Assembly: GCA_009885525.1 (NCBI GenBank) | Contig: VFKN01000050.1 | Span: forward strand, 1-40,134 | Direction: 5' to 3' | Length of the DNA stretch: 40,134 nt | Source: Anaerolineaceae bacterium | GTDB lineage: Bacteria; Chloroflexota; Anaerolineae; Anaerolineales; Villigracilaceae | Shown here: in pieces, positions 6,908 to 14,645 of the stretch | How the letters are laid out: each line of letters opens with the position of its first letter | Position numbering within the stretch: the stretch's first letter is position 1 | Made by a program: the position numbers and the translations under genes | Notes under the pieces: generated by a model | Told to the model about the DNA's origin: nothing | What the model saw: the letters and a program-made list of their open reading frames with translations, nothing else | The model's database searches: none

Positions 6908-7351
6908 TTACTGCCCTTCTGCTTTAATCCACTCAATATATGTTGATGAATCAAATTCTTCTACCCCATATTTGGAAGGATAAATACCTGAACGAGAAAA
7001 TAATGAAAATAACATCTTCAACCACGAGTGAGCATTTTCTCCTTTGTTATGGCATATAGCAAACACTATTTTTCTATTATTACTGTTTGATAAGAACAAA
7101 GACAGCCATGTGACATAATTGAGCAATCTTTCTTGCGTGAAAATAGAGTTAGGCGACTCCGTGTTTTTTGCATCGCCTATAAAAAGTATGTCTGATTTTG
7201 TGTTTATCCGTATAACGTCTGGTCGTGTTGCGTCGGGTAGGTGGCTATCCAAACTTTGGGCACAGCCAAGCATGATAGCCATGGTGTCCAGAAACTTTAC
7301 AAGTCTTTCATGTTCATCAAGCCGAGAACTTAAGTTGTAAGCATTAATCAT
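6908..7351 (-). CDS. Small PD-(D/E)XK nuclease-like protein of the defence island
   Basis: This 147-residue protein carries a readable PD-(D/E)XK active site: an early helix with HERLVKF, RPDVIRIN (Asp45), and ILFIGDAKNTE (Asp60 and Lys62) on adjacent strands, followed by helices. This is the layout of type II-like restriction nucleases and related enzymes. The ATG at 7351 follows GGAGATAAAT and overlaps the end of the ATPase gene by 8 bases (ATGATTAA), so translation is likely coupled. A longer in-frame start at 7384 is less likely. I infer that it is the DNA-cutting subunit working with the SNF2-type ATPase. Base composition is AT-rich like the rest of the island. Confidence 0.75.
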   Translation of the reverse strand: MINAYNLSSRLDEHERLVKFLDTMAIMLGCAQSLDSHLPDATRPDVIRINTKSDILFIGDAKNTESPNSIFTQERLLNYVTWLSLFLSNSNNRKIVFAICHNKGENAHSWLKMLFSLFSRSGIYPSKYGVEEFDSSTYIEWIKAEGQ

Positions 7352-9128
7352 ATTTATCTCCAAAGATTTTTTTTGCTTCTTCAAGTTCGGTCAACATAAT
7401 TTCTCTAGTTAGATGGTGTTCTTCTTTATCGCCCAACAAATCATGCGCCATTTGCTCTTTATCCATCAGGCGTTCATATTCAGGGACTTCAATGGTCCCT
7501 TCTGAAAGCAAAACTATATATTCAACATTTTCGGTTTGTCCTCTACGATGAATACGGTCTAGACTTTGTAAGTAGTGCGCCGCTTGGTTGGACATTGATT
7601 CGTAAATTGCAATATGTGAACGGTGCAATGTAATACCTGCGCCAGCAGCAGCAGGATTCCCAACGAACATCATTGTTGTGGAATCTGACTGAAAATTTCT
7701 AATAGCATTTCTGCGTTCGTCAACTGAAGAAACTGCACCATCATAGCGTACAGGATTATATTTTTTATATCGTTCATAAATTGTACTCAGCGAGTGGGTA
7801 TAAAATGACCAAAGCACCACTTTTTGATTTCTATTTTCAATAACCTCACTAAGTAACTCGTCTAAAACTTCTAGTTTTGAAGGTGTTTCTGTGTAACCTT
7901 CGACTAAACGTGCCGGGTTTGAACAGATTTGGAGTAAAGCATTCCTTTTTGCCAAGAAGGATGTAATCTGTTTATTAAAACCTTGGTCATTTGTTACCTG
8001 TAAATCTAGAATCAATCCATCTAGAGCCGATTTATACAACCTTTGCTGAACTGGGTTTAGGGAAACCAATATTCTGTTAAATCTTTTTGAGGGCAAATCT
8101 GGCATGACCTGTGACTTCATATGGCGAATATAGATTCCACTGTTTTCTATAGCATTTTGAATAATTGGGTGAGCAGATTCTCTGTCGTCAGGGATATCAA
8201 GCCCGTCAAACGTCAAACCATAATCAACAATATTGAATTGTTGAATAAGGTCGTGCGGTGAATTTGGAGCCGGCGTTCCGCATAAGACAAAGGCCCGGCC
8301 ACAATATTCTCTTGTACGTCTTAACGCACGCGTCCTTTTGGCATTAAGGCTTTTTATAAAAAAAGATTCGTCAACAACCAAGACAGCGCGTTTTTCATAT
8401 CGAAGAATTAACGACCGTATTTCATCTTCTAACAAAACTATCGTTTCAAAATTTGTAACTAAGATGTCAGCACCTGAAGAAAGGGCTTTTGTTTTCTGTA
8501 TTTTATCTCCAGTGATAATTTCTATTTTATACAAATCGCCCATAAATCTCTGGAAATCATCCTTCCATTCAGAAACCATACTTTTAGGAGCAACAATTAA
8601 AGCAAAATCCGCTTGATTTTTTTCAAACAATATGTCAAAAGCATGTATAAAAGTAACTGTCTTTCCAGCTCCTTGCTCGTCAAAAACACACATACCAAAG
8701 GAATCTGGCAATGTCATGGCGGCGACATTTACCCATTGGTGATTATCGAGCCTGCTAAGTCGATCGCTGTGCGTTGCTAAAGCCATTTTTGCTACTTTTA
8801 CATCTCCAGCAATTAATTTCGAGACACAATCTCTCAATTTAGGATATATATTTTTTGCGTCTCGCCTATTTGCAACAAATAGGCGAGCATCTTGAGACCA
8901 ATGAACATCAAAAAAATTATCTAAGGATTCTAGTAAACTTGATTGGTTTGAAGGTATAGCCATTCCGATGGTGTAATTTCTTGTTATTATCTCAGGATAT
9001 TGTTGTTGAATAGTTCGGAGTAACTCTAAACGATCATTTTTATCTCGTGGCGTAATTAATATGCTATCAAGCATTTCCGATGTCCGGACATCAACAACAA
9101 TTCTGTGAGGCGAATGACTATTCAACAT
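7344..9128 (-). CDS. SNF2-type superfamily 2 ATPase/helicase
   Basis: The 594-residue protein has an N-terminal region of about 130 residues without a recognised domain, then two RecA-like lobes. Lobe 1 contains motif I (DEQGAGKT, 150-157), motif Ia (IVAPKSMVSEW), motif II (VVDESF, DESF at 253-256) and motif III (LCGTPAPNSP, from 282). Lobe 2 ends with DRIHRRGQ (524-531), close to the SNF2 motif VI. Such proteins translocate on double-stranded DNA. Its ATG overlaps the stop of the ParB-like gene (TAATG), and its own stop overlaps the nuclease start, so the three are translationally coupled. A role as motor for the small nuclease is inferred. Confidence 0.88.
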   Translation of the reverse strand: MLNSHSPHRIVVDVRTSEMLDSILITPRDKNDRLELLRTIQQQYPEIITRNYTIGMAIPSNQSSLLESLDNFFDVHWSQDARLFVANRRDAKNIYPKLRDCVSKLIAGDVKVAKMALATHSDRLSRLDNHQWVNVAAMTLPDSFGMCVFDEQGAGKTVTFIHAFDILFEKNQADFALIVAPKSMVSEWKDDFQRFMGDLYKIEIITGDKIQKTKALSSGADILVTNFETIVLLEDEIRSLILRYEKRAVLVVDESFFIKSLNAKRTRALRRTREYCGRAFVLCGTPAPNSPHDLIQQFNIVDYGLTFDGLDIPDDRESAHPIIQNAIENSGIYIRHMKSQVMPDLPSKRFNRILVSLNPVQQRLYKSALDGLILDLQVTNDQGFNKQITSFLAKRNALLQICSNPARLVEGYTETPSKLEVLDELLSEVIENRNQKVVLWSFYTHSLSTIYERYKKYNPVRYDGAVSSVDERRNAIRNFQSDSTTMMFVGNPAAAGAGITLHRSHIAIYESMSNQAAHYLQSLDRIHRRGQTENVEYIVLLSEGTIEVPEYERLMDKEQMAHDLLGDKEEHHLTREIMLTELEEAKKIFGDKYD

Positions 9129-10660
9129 TATTTTTTTGCCCTTTTTTCTAGCGCAGGTTTCACAAGCCTTTCCGCTAACTTCAAAGCATCAAGCAGCTTT
9201 TGCAGACTCTCGGTACTAACTTCATCTGGCTTGCTAAATGACCCGATTGGGAGTTTTTCCAACCAGTTAACGAAAGTTCTAATTCGTTGATCCGCCCCTA
9301 CAACTCGGGCTTCTTTGCTTCTAACCCTCGCATCGCCTAGCAATTTCTCCACATAATCTTCCGTGTCTTCATCGGCCGGCATGTTAAGTGCTTTTGCAAG
9401 CTGGTCACGATCCTCTAAACCTACATATCGCAAGTCTCGTATCAGAGACCAATTTTTGATTTTATCTTGAAACAATAAATCAAAAACCAATTTTTTCAGC
9501 TTTTCATCTCGGTCTAAAATATACGAAACACCATTCTCACTAATAGCACCTTTAGATAGCTCGTCAAAGTATTGGAATTTTTCATTCGCCTTGTGCTTAA
9601 CTTCAAATTCTTCAATATTCTTTTCAACAATTAAATAATCTTCAAAACTTGTTGCCCACTCTACCATTTTGATATACCTATTAACTTTATCGGCTCTGGT
9701 ACCAAGCGCGAATTTCGATGATAGATCGCGCTTCATTTCTCTTTCGCGTTCAGGACTTGGACGGCGAGGTTCTGTTGAAAGCATAGTTTGCCATTGGTCA
9801 TAAACCTTCCGTGCTTTGACATATTCTGGCCAAGCCTTCTTTAGATCTTCCTCAAAATTCAAAGAGACGATAACAGACTCTCGATCTTCATCAGTAGCAT
9901 GTTCAGTGAGCTGGTGGACAAACAAATACTCAACTTTACGTTTTTGTTCCGAATCAAAGTCTTCACTGTTCAAAATATAATAGCAAGCAGTTACTCGTCG
10001 ATTACCATCTAAGAGAGTACCATCAGTATCAATTATGGGTGGTACACGAACACCATTAATAGCGATACTTTCGGCTAGCGCTATGATATTAAACTCATCG
10101 TCTTTCCCAATTCCGGGGAGCTTGTTATTACTAAGCATCAATTCTAAAAGCTCGTTAGCGTCAGGGCTTCTTCCAAATTTATTTCGAAACTGTCCCAAGT
10201 GAATATCTAACCTGATATTATCTTCCCAAAGGTCAATATCTGTGGTCTTCACGTAACCACAATTCATAGGGACTTCCCGCATATGAAAGCGACGCGTAGG
10301 CTTGACAGGTCCTGGTTGAATGCTATTGCGAGATAGTAATTCGATTTTTTTCTTTTTATTCACGGTTACAGATCCTTTTTCCTTAATGTTATAAGCAGGT
10401 CTCTTGCTTAAAATTACATCAACAATTTGATTAATATCACCATCTAAATTTTCTAAAGTCACGCTATCCCCTTTTTTTTCCGCTGACTTACGGATGTAGG
10501 TGATTGCTTTTCGCAAAAGATTACGCTCTTTGTTTATATCTAGTGGATTTTCCATACCTTCTTTAAGGATTTTCTCGACTTGCTTTCCTGTATCAAGGGA
10601 AACCTTATACGCCTCTTCAACCAAGGAAAGAAATGCTTCTTCATTTTTTAGAGTTGACAT
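9128..10660 (-). CDS. ParB/Srx-fold protein of the defence island
   Basis: This 510-residue protein contains a ParB N-terminal-like domain at about 135-260: DIDLWEDNIRLD, then ALAESIAINGVRVPPII and DGTLLDGNRRVTACYYI. The DGNRR (218-222) corresponds to the GxRR nucleotide-binding motif of ParB/sulfiredoxin-fold proteins. The flanks are charged and helical, with no clear ParB helix-turn-helix. Because no parA is present and the gene sits in a restriction-like operon, chromosome partition is unlikely. CTP-dependent sliding or DNA nicking, both known in the wider fold, are possible. The ATG follows AGGAGG, 9 bases after the sigma-like gene, and the stop overlaps the ATPase start. Confidence 0.78.
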   Translation of the reverse strand: MSTLKNEEAFLSLVEEAYKVSLDTGKQVEKILKEGMENPLDINKERNLLRKAITYIRKSAEKKGDSVTLENLDGDINQIVDVILSKRPAYNIKEKGSVTVNKKKKIELLSRNSIQPGPVKPTRRFHMREVPMNCGYVKTTDIDLWEDNIRLDIHLGQFRNKFGRSPDANELLELMLSNNKLPGIGKDDEFNIIALAESIAINGVRVPPIIDTDGTLLDGNRRVTACYYILNSEDFDSEQKRKVEYLFVHQLTEHATDEDRESVIVSLNFEEDLKKAWPEYVKARKVYDQWQTMLSTEPRRPSPEREREMKRDLSSKFALGTRADKVNRYIKMVEWATSFEDYLIVEKNIEEFEVKHKANEKFQYFDELSKGAISENGVSYILDRDEKLKKLVFDLLFQDKIKNWSLIRDLRYVGLEDRDQLAKALNMPADEDTEDYVEKLLGDARVRSKEARVVGADQRIRTFVNWLEKLPIGSFSKPDEVSTESLQKLLDALKLAERLVKPALEKRAKK

Positions 10661-10669
10661 TTGTGCCTC

Positions 10670-11371
10670 CTACTCAAGATTGCTCAGTAATTCATCGTCA
10701 GATTCATCCTTAAGATGAAGGAAATCAAAGGGTCGCTGAGTGATATTCTCTTTAATGGCTAGCTCAGACAACCTGTTAAAGCCTCTATATAAACGATCTC
10801 GCACTGTTCTTAGACTTAGTCCAAAAGTATCTGCGATTTCTTGGTTCTCAAGGGTATCAACCCCTTTTTCTGCGGCAGAAATAACATAACTCAAAACATC
10901 TCGAACGCTTTGGGACTTAATTTTCGGTAGTAAAACTCTAGCTACTTTTATTGCTTCAATACGCATTATTTCTCGTTCGTCTAAGTCTTCTACCTCATTT
11001 TTTTCGAAGTCGCGTCCTAATGATTTATCTTGCAGGGTATTTTCAACATCATTCAGGTCTATTTTTCTTTTGGCTCTACGATAATACTCATGGGCTTTAA
11101 AATCTGCAGTTTTCCACAAGTATCCCATCGGGTTGGGGTTGGCCTTGCCTTGTCTAACATGATAAAAAAGTTCATCAATTGAAAAGCAAATAATATCTGA
11201 AAGGTCTTCATCGTCAATTACTCGCCATCGCGCACGCAATCGTGATACCAGGCCACTGATTGCTTTCTCTTGACTTAAAGTTGCTAAAAGAGAGACAGGG
11301 TCACCACGAGAAGCTGCATCTTGAACCGCAATTTTTATTCTAGTTAAAATTTCTTCATGTTCTTTATCCAT
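10670..11371 (-). CDS. Sigma-70 family (ECF-like) protein in the defence operon
   Basis: The 233-residue protein has a sigma region 2-like segment (about 40-105: VIDDEDLSDIICFSIDELF, MGYLWKTADFKAHEYYRRAKR). A sigma region 4-like helix-turn-helix follows at 174-205 (LENQEIADTFGLSLRTVRDR, then LYRGFNRL). An acidic linker joins them, and a 30-residue tail follows. It resembles extracytoplasmic-function sigma factors, but there is no anti-sigma gene. The ATG follows GGAGAG. It could direct polymerase to the island's own promoter, or act as a DNA-binding adaptor. Two copies of a partly palindromic 22-base repeat lie directly upstream. I know of no standard restriction system with its own sigma factor, although family assignment beyond the fold is uncertain. 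Confidence 0.75.
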   Translation of the reverse strand: MDKEHEEILTRIKIAVQDAASRGDPVSLLATLSQEKAISGLVSRLRARWRVIDDEDLSDIICFSIDELFYHVRQGKANPNPMGYLWKTADFKAHEYYRRAKRKIDLNDVENTLQDKSLGRDFEKNEVEDLDEREIMRIEAIKVARVLLPKIKSQSVRDVLSYVISAAEKGVDTLENQEIADTFGLSLRTVRDRLYRGFNRLSELAIKENITQRPFDFLHLKDESDDELLSNLE

Positions 11372-11389
11372 CTACTCTCCTTCATACAT

Positions 11390-11500
11390 AAGTGTTAGGC
11401 GTCGCACTTAAATTTATATTGAAATCAAATTGCACGATTCTGCATAAAGTTTTACCCAAATTTTCAATCTCTATATATAAGTGCCAGGCGTCGCACTTAA
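11390..11500. repeat. Pair of 22-base, partly palindromic direct repeats upstream of the sigma-like gene
   Basis: Copies at 11390-11411 and 11479-11500 differ at only two bases. Each has outer arms AAGTG and CACTT around AGGCGTCG. Their starts are 89 bases apart, in the 193-base gap before the sigma-like gene. They may be operators or promoter elements for a protein of the island, or a dispersed genomic repeat. Confidence 0.7.
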
Positions 11501-11501
11501 C

Positions 11502-11538
11502 ATAGAAACAGGCTGGTTTTTCACCAGCCTGTTTCTAT
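11502..11538. other. 15-bp perfect hairpin after the methyltransferase gene
   Basis: ATAGAAACAGGCTGG and CCAGCCTGTTTCTAT (11502-11516 and 11524-11538) flank a 7-base loop, 27 bases past the methyltransferase stop. There is no T-run after the stem on the minus strand, so it is a weak terminator candidate. It may attenuate or process the transcript between the first gene and the downstream four. Confidence 0.6.
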
Positions 11539-11564
11539 ACTGCCTCTAATTTATTGCTATGATT

Positions 11565-13547
11565 TTATGTTTGTTTGCCAAAATCACAATTTTTCTTCAA
11601 AATACACTTTTCGCAGTTAGGTTTTATTGCAAAACATACTTGTTGCCCATGAGAAAGTAAATTTACGTGGTATTTATACCGGTCATCGGGGTCAACTGCT
11701 TTTTCCAATTCATCATGGACACGACTTGTAGGCAAATTGATAGAAATAAAACCTATCCTTCGTGAAATTCTATCTATATGTGTATCCACGGGGAGAACTT
11801 TCCTGTCTAACGAATACATCATGACGCATTTAGCAGCTTTTGTGCCAATACCAGGCAAGGAAATTAGAAACTCTTCTACTTGTTTGTCATGCATATCGCG
11901 CAAAGGCTCCAGACTCACTTCTCCAAACTCTTTCTTTATTTTTTTCAGGATTGAGATCAGTCGAGGGGCCTTTTGGTGGCTAAGCCCAGCGTCTTTTATC
12001 TTTGTAGCCAGTTGTTTTGGCGTGAGATTCAAAAGTTTTGACCAATCGCTGAACTCTTCTTTCAATCGGTCATAGACTCTAGAATAACTTGGGCCAGTAG
12101 TCATTAAAGAAAGCAAGATAAAAACTAATTCATCGAGAGGGTTACTTTTATTGTTATGGTCTGGAGATTTATATTCCTTATGCAAAATCTCTACAACCTC
12201 GTGTGTCTTTACCCGAAGGAGTTGATTCTCCTTTGAAATGCTAAGGTTCTTGATAAATTCAACAACATCACCTCGTTTCCTACCACTTTCGCCAAACCAT
12301 TGCCCCGCTGTTTCTCCTTTCGGATCGTTCCGCATTTCAGGGGGATTAAGGAACGTAGTTGGCCTTTGAGCCATATTGTCTAGAATCTTGGGGGTTTCAC
12401 ACACAATTAAACCGAGTTTGTCAGGTGATTTTAGTTTAGGGTTCATTGATTTAATCAATGCTTTCCCAATGGCTTCTCCTAGCCCAACTGGTACAGCATT
12501 GCCAATTTGCATATATTTATTTGAAAGACTCCCAGAGAAAATCCAATTGTCAGGGAATTGTTGTATCCTTGCATATTCTTTTAAAGATAAGGGCCTTGCA
12601 ATAGTTGGATGGCATAACATAGTTGCTCTGCCATTTGGGTTTGTAGTTAATGCTGGGCTAGGCTCACTCCACGATAAGCGGCGTAAAAAACCACTGCGTC
12701 CACCCCAAGAGTTATAAGCACCACCGATTGCCTTTTTCTGGGAGCGCTTAGGCAGGTCATGCCAGTTCCCACCCTCAGGTATCATTTCTAAATACTTTAT
12801 TTGTTCATCCGTGAATGCTCTATATTCAGGCTTTTTGTCGTTAAGTCCGTGTAGACTATCTTTAAGAGTTGTCCACTTTTTCCGAAGTCCAGTGCCATTT
12901 TTATTATGTGTTGGAAAAGGCAACCTAAGCGGTTCGCCATCGCGAGAGCCTACAATGATTAACCTTTCTCGTTTTTGCGGAACGCCAAAATCTGCAGAGT
13001 TTAGCAATCCAAAGTTAATGTAATAACCCGTTTTTTGTAATTCTTTTAATATTTCCTTAAAGCCTGAACCTAACTCCTCGTCTGGAGATAAGTGCGGGAA
13101 CCCAGGGCCGCGTTGATTAAGAGGGCGATGCCTTATTGCAGCCGATAATATTCCTTTGACATTCTCCATAATAAAGAATCGGGGTTTTGCTTCATTAATT
13201 ATTCTAATATATTGAACAAACAGATTCCCGCGTGGATCGCCAAGTGAAGCGCGACTCCCTGCTGTACTAAAAGTTTGGCAAGCAGGGCCACCAGTAACTA
13301 ATGTAACTTCACCAACTTTAAGGCCACATTGCTCCAAGATTTCTTTGGTTTTTACTTCATGAATATCGCGATCAATCACATGAATATTTTTGCTGTTTTT
13401 CAGCCGTTTTTTATTATTCTCTATAGTCGAAGCTGCATATTTATCATTTTCAATAGCAACACAAATAGAAAAGCCGGCTCGATCCAAGCCGATGTCAAGC
13501 CCTAATGCCCCAGAAAACAAAGATATAGCTGTTAGTTTTTTAGTCAA
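11565..13547 (-). CDS. Cytosine-5 DNA methyltransferase fused to an endonuclease III-type DNA glycosylase
   Basis: Residues 1-365 form a complete C5 methyltransferase: FSGALGLDIGL (motif I, from 11), GGPACQTFS with catalytic Cys90 (IV), MENVKG (VI), QKRERLIIVG (VIII, 191-200), a target-recognition region about 205-320, and QIGNAVP (X, 347-353). After a linker, residues about 430-660 form a HhH-GPD glycosylase of the Nth family: LPGIGTKAA (564-572; Lys570 matches Nth Lys120), VDTH (Asp588 matches Nth Asp138), and an iron-sulfur loop Cys638-X6-Cys-X2-Cys-X5-Cys654. One enzyme thus both makes 5mC and could remove its T:G deamination product. The start is TTG with GAGG upstream. First gene of the island. 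Confidence 0.92.
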   Translation of the reverse strand: MTKKLTAISLFSGALGLDIGLDRAGFSICVAIENDKYAASTIENNKKRLKNSKNIHVIDRDIHEVKTKEILEQCGLKVGEVTLVTGGPACQTFSTAGSRASLGDPRGNLFVQYIRIINEAKPRFFIMENVKGILSAAIRHRPLNQRGPGFPHLSPDEELGSGFKEILKELQKTGYYINFGLLNSADFGVPQKRERLIIVGSRDGEPLRLPFPTHNKNGTGLRKKWTTLKDSLHGLNDKKPEYRAFTDEQIKYLEMIPEGGNWHDLPKRSQKKAIGGAYNSWGGRSGFLRRLSWSEPSPALTTNPNGRATMLCHPTIARPLSLKEYARIQQFPDNWIFSGSLSNKYMQIGNAVPVGLGEAIGKALIKSMNPKLKSPDKLGLIVCETPKILDNMAQRPTTFLNPPEMRNDPKGETAGQWFGESGRKRGDVVEFIKNLSISKENQLLRVKTHEVVEILHKEYKSPDHNNKSNPLDELVFILLSLMTTGPSYSRVYDRLKEEFSDWSKLLNLTPKQLATKIKDAGLSHQKAPRLISILKKIKKEFGEVSLEPLRDMHDKQVEEFLISLPGIGTKAAKCVMMYSLDRKVLPVDTHIDRISRRIGFISINLPTSRVHDELEKAVDPDDRYKYHVNLLSHGQQVCFAIKPNCEKCILKKNCDFGKQT

Positions 13548-13582
13548 AGTACTAGCCTCGTGTAAATTGCAATTGTTGTAAA

Positions 13583-13594
13583 CTATTATAATAG
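13583..13594 (-). promoter_or_regulatory. Palindrome overlapping the -10 box of the methyltransferase gene
   Basis: The perfect 12-base palindrome CTATTATAATAG contains a minus-strand TATAAT (complement of 13585-13590), placing the transcript start about 30 bases before the TTG start codon. The -35 is weak. Such a position suits autorepression, which is common for C5 methyltransferases. Confidence 0.5.
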
Positions 13595-13638
13595 AACACT
13601 TGCGCTAGGTCCATGCAGATAAAACTTCTGCTATAACC

Positions 13639-13780
13639 AAAAAGCGGACAGCCTTTCGGCTGACTGAGATTTGTGCTGGCGGGCTAAATCCAAGGTTTTT
13701 CAGCCCTCTTTATTGCATAAATAGATCCAATGTAGCTCCCATCGAGCTCCCATCGAGGTCTCATCGAGCTCCCATCAGCC
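13639..13780. repeat. Decayed hairpin cassette and 11-base tandem repeats in a gene-free gap
   Basis: In the gap 13548-13903 there is no gene. At 13639-13669 lies AAAAGCGGACAGCC with a right arm that no longer pairs, a decayed copy of the terminator cassettes at 13854, 14678 and 15677. At 13734-13780 the unit AGCTCCCATCG is repeated about four times with changes. A GGGCT/AGCCC hairpin lies at 13681-13705. Confidence 0.65.
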
Positions 13781-13853
13781 TCAATTGAACTACACAACCA
13801 TACTCGGCGACAGGTTACTCTCCCGTTTTACCTCGCACTACTCCGTTCTTACC

Positions 13854-13896
13854 AAAAAGCGGACAGCCTCGCGACTGTCCGCTTTTCATTTCACAA
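13854..13896 (-). terminator. Terminator cassette copy 1 (after HEPN gene)
   Basis: AAAAGCGGACAG / CTGTCCGCTTTT with an 8-base loop, then CATTTCACAA. On the minus strand it follows the HEPN gene stop and ends in a T-run. The flank and stem recur almost identically at 14678-14721 and 15677-15720. Confidence 0.85.
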
Positions 13897-13903
13897 ACCT
13901 TAC

Positions 13904-14287
13904 CTACTTGACTCCGAGTTTCTTTCGGATGAATTTCCGCACACGTTCAGCGGCATCAAACGCAGATTCTGCAACCTCTACCGAAGCGCTTGCGCCGGGG
14001 TAACGGATGGCAACAGCATAACGTTCAAGGCTTTTCAAGTCTGCTTCAAGTTTCTCGAAACCTTTATCAATTTGGACGCATAAATCAAGAAGCGGAAGCA
14101 TATCGTGTTTACGTTCAAAGCGAACTGCATGGTCCTGCAAAAATGCCTTCAAATACTTTTCAGCGCATTGCTGGCAATGAAACGAAGCCGTACTTGCAAG
14201 CGGGATTTCCACAGTATGCAAAAGAGCATCGGCGCTGTGAAAATCCTCCTCAGCCTTTGAGACCCACTCGCTGGTTACTTCGTTCAT
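13904..14287 (-). CDS. HEPN domain protein, probable toxin of an MNT/HEPN module
   Basis: The 127-residue protein is a typical HEPN helical bundle: WVSKAEEDFHSADALL, FHCQQCAEKYLKAFL, then RFERKH (Arg56-X4-His61), matching the RX4-6H ribonuclease motif, followed by DMLPLLDLC and a C-terminal helix VRKFIRKKL. The chosen ATG at 14287 overlaps the end of the MNT gene by 38 bases; a slightly longer start exists. In characterised pairs the HEPN protein is an RNase toxin that the MNT nucleotidyltransferase inactivates by adding AMP near the active site. This pair probably works the same way. It ends in a strong terminator. Confidence 0.85.
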   Translation of the reverse strand: MNEVTSEWVSKAEEDFHSADALLHTVEIPLASTASFHCQQCAEKYLKAFLQDHAVRFERKHDMLPLLDLCVQIDKGFEKLEADLKSLERYAVAIRYPGASASVEVAESAFDAAERVRKFIRKKLGVK

Positions 14288-14639
14288 ACAGCACCTTTCC
14301 CTTTTCAGTAATATCAATCAAAAACCAGTCATGCAATTTCTTCCGTCTTTCAATGACCTCCCGTGACCGGACAACAACATCCACATGAAATGATATCTTT
14401 GGAAGCGACTTCATGACAGCAAGTGATGTTTCAAATTCACCCATTGGCGTATCCATCACCACCAGCAAGTCCACATCGCTCCATGCGGTTGGTTTCCCAT
14501 ACGCATGAGAGCCGAACAAAACGATCTGCTCCGGGTCGAATTTCTCCGCAATATGCTTGGCAATCGCGCGAATGGTTTTCATCGGAATACGCCTGCGCTT
14601 ATTGATCGGCGGAACTTGGAATACAGTCTGTGTAACCAT
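14250..14639 (-). CDS. Minimal nucleotidyltransferase (MNT), antitoxin partner of HEPN
   Basis: The 129-residue protein contains the nucleotidyltransferase signature FGSHAYGKPTAWSDVDLLVV: Gly43-Ser44 and the metal-binding Asp55 and Asp57, with a third acidic residue in SFHVDVVV. It belongs to the MntA-like family that AMPylates HEPN toxins. Two starts are possible: the ATG at 14639 and an internal ATG at 14582 (MKTIRAIAK), which is closer to the usual family start. A perfect -10 box placed 6 bases before 14639 suggests a leaderless transcript from the longer start. The 3' end overlaps the HEPN gene, so the pair is coupled. Confidence 0.85.
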   Translation of the reverse strand: MVTQTVFQVPPINKRRRIPMKTIRAIAKHIAEKFDPEQIVLFGSHAYGKPTAWSDVDLLVVMDTPMGEFETSLAVMKSLPKISFHVDVVVRSREVIERRKKLHDWFLIDITEKGKVLYERSNQRVGLKG

Positions 14640-14645
14640 ACTTGG

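Noticed and set aside
9128-10660. Chromosome or plasmid partition ParB
   Set aside because: No parA, no parS-like cluster, and the gene sits inside a methyltransferase/ATPase/nuclease operon.
11502-11538. Rho-independent terminator between the methyltransferase and sigma-like genes
   Set aside because: The stem is perfect but no T-run follows on the transcribed strand, so it is listed only as a hairpin.
13734-13780. Possible CRISPR-like short repeats
   Set aside because: The units are 11 bases, contiguous and imperfect, with no spacers and no cas genes nearby.
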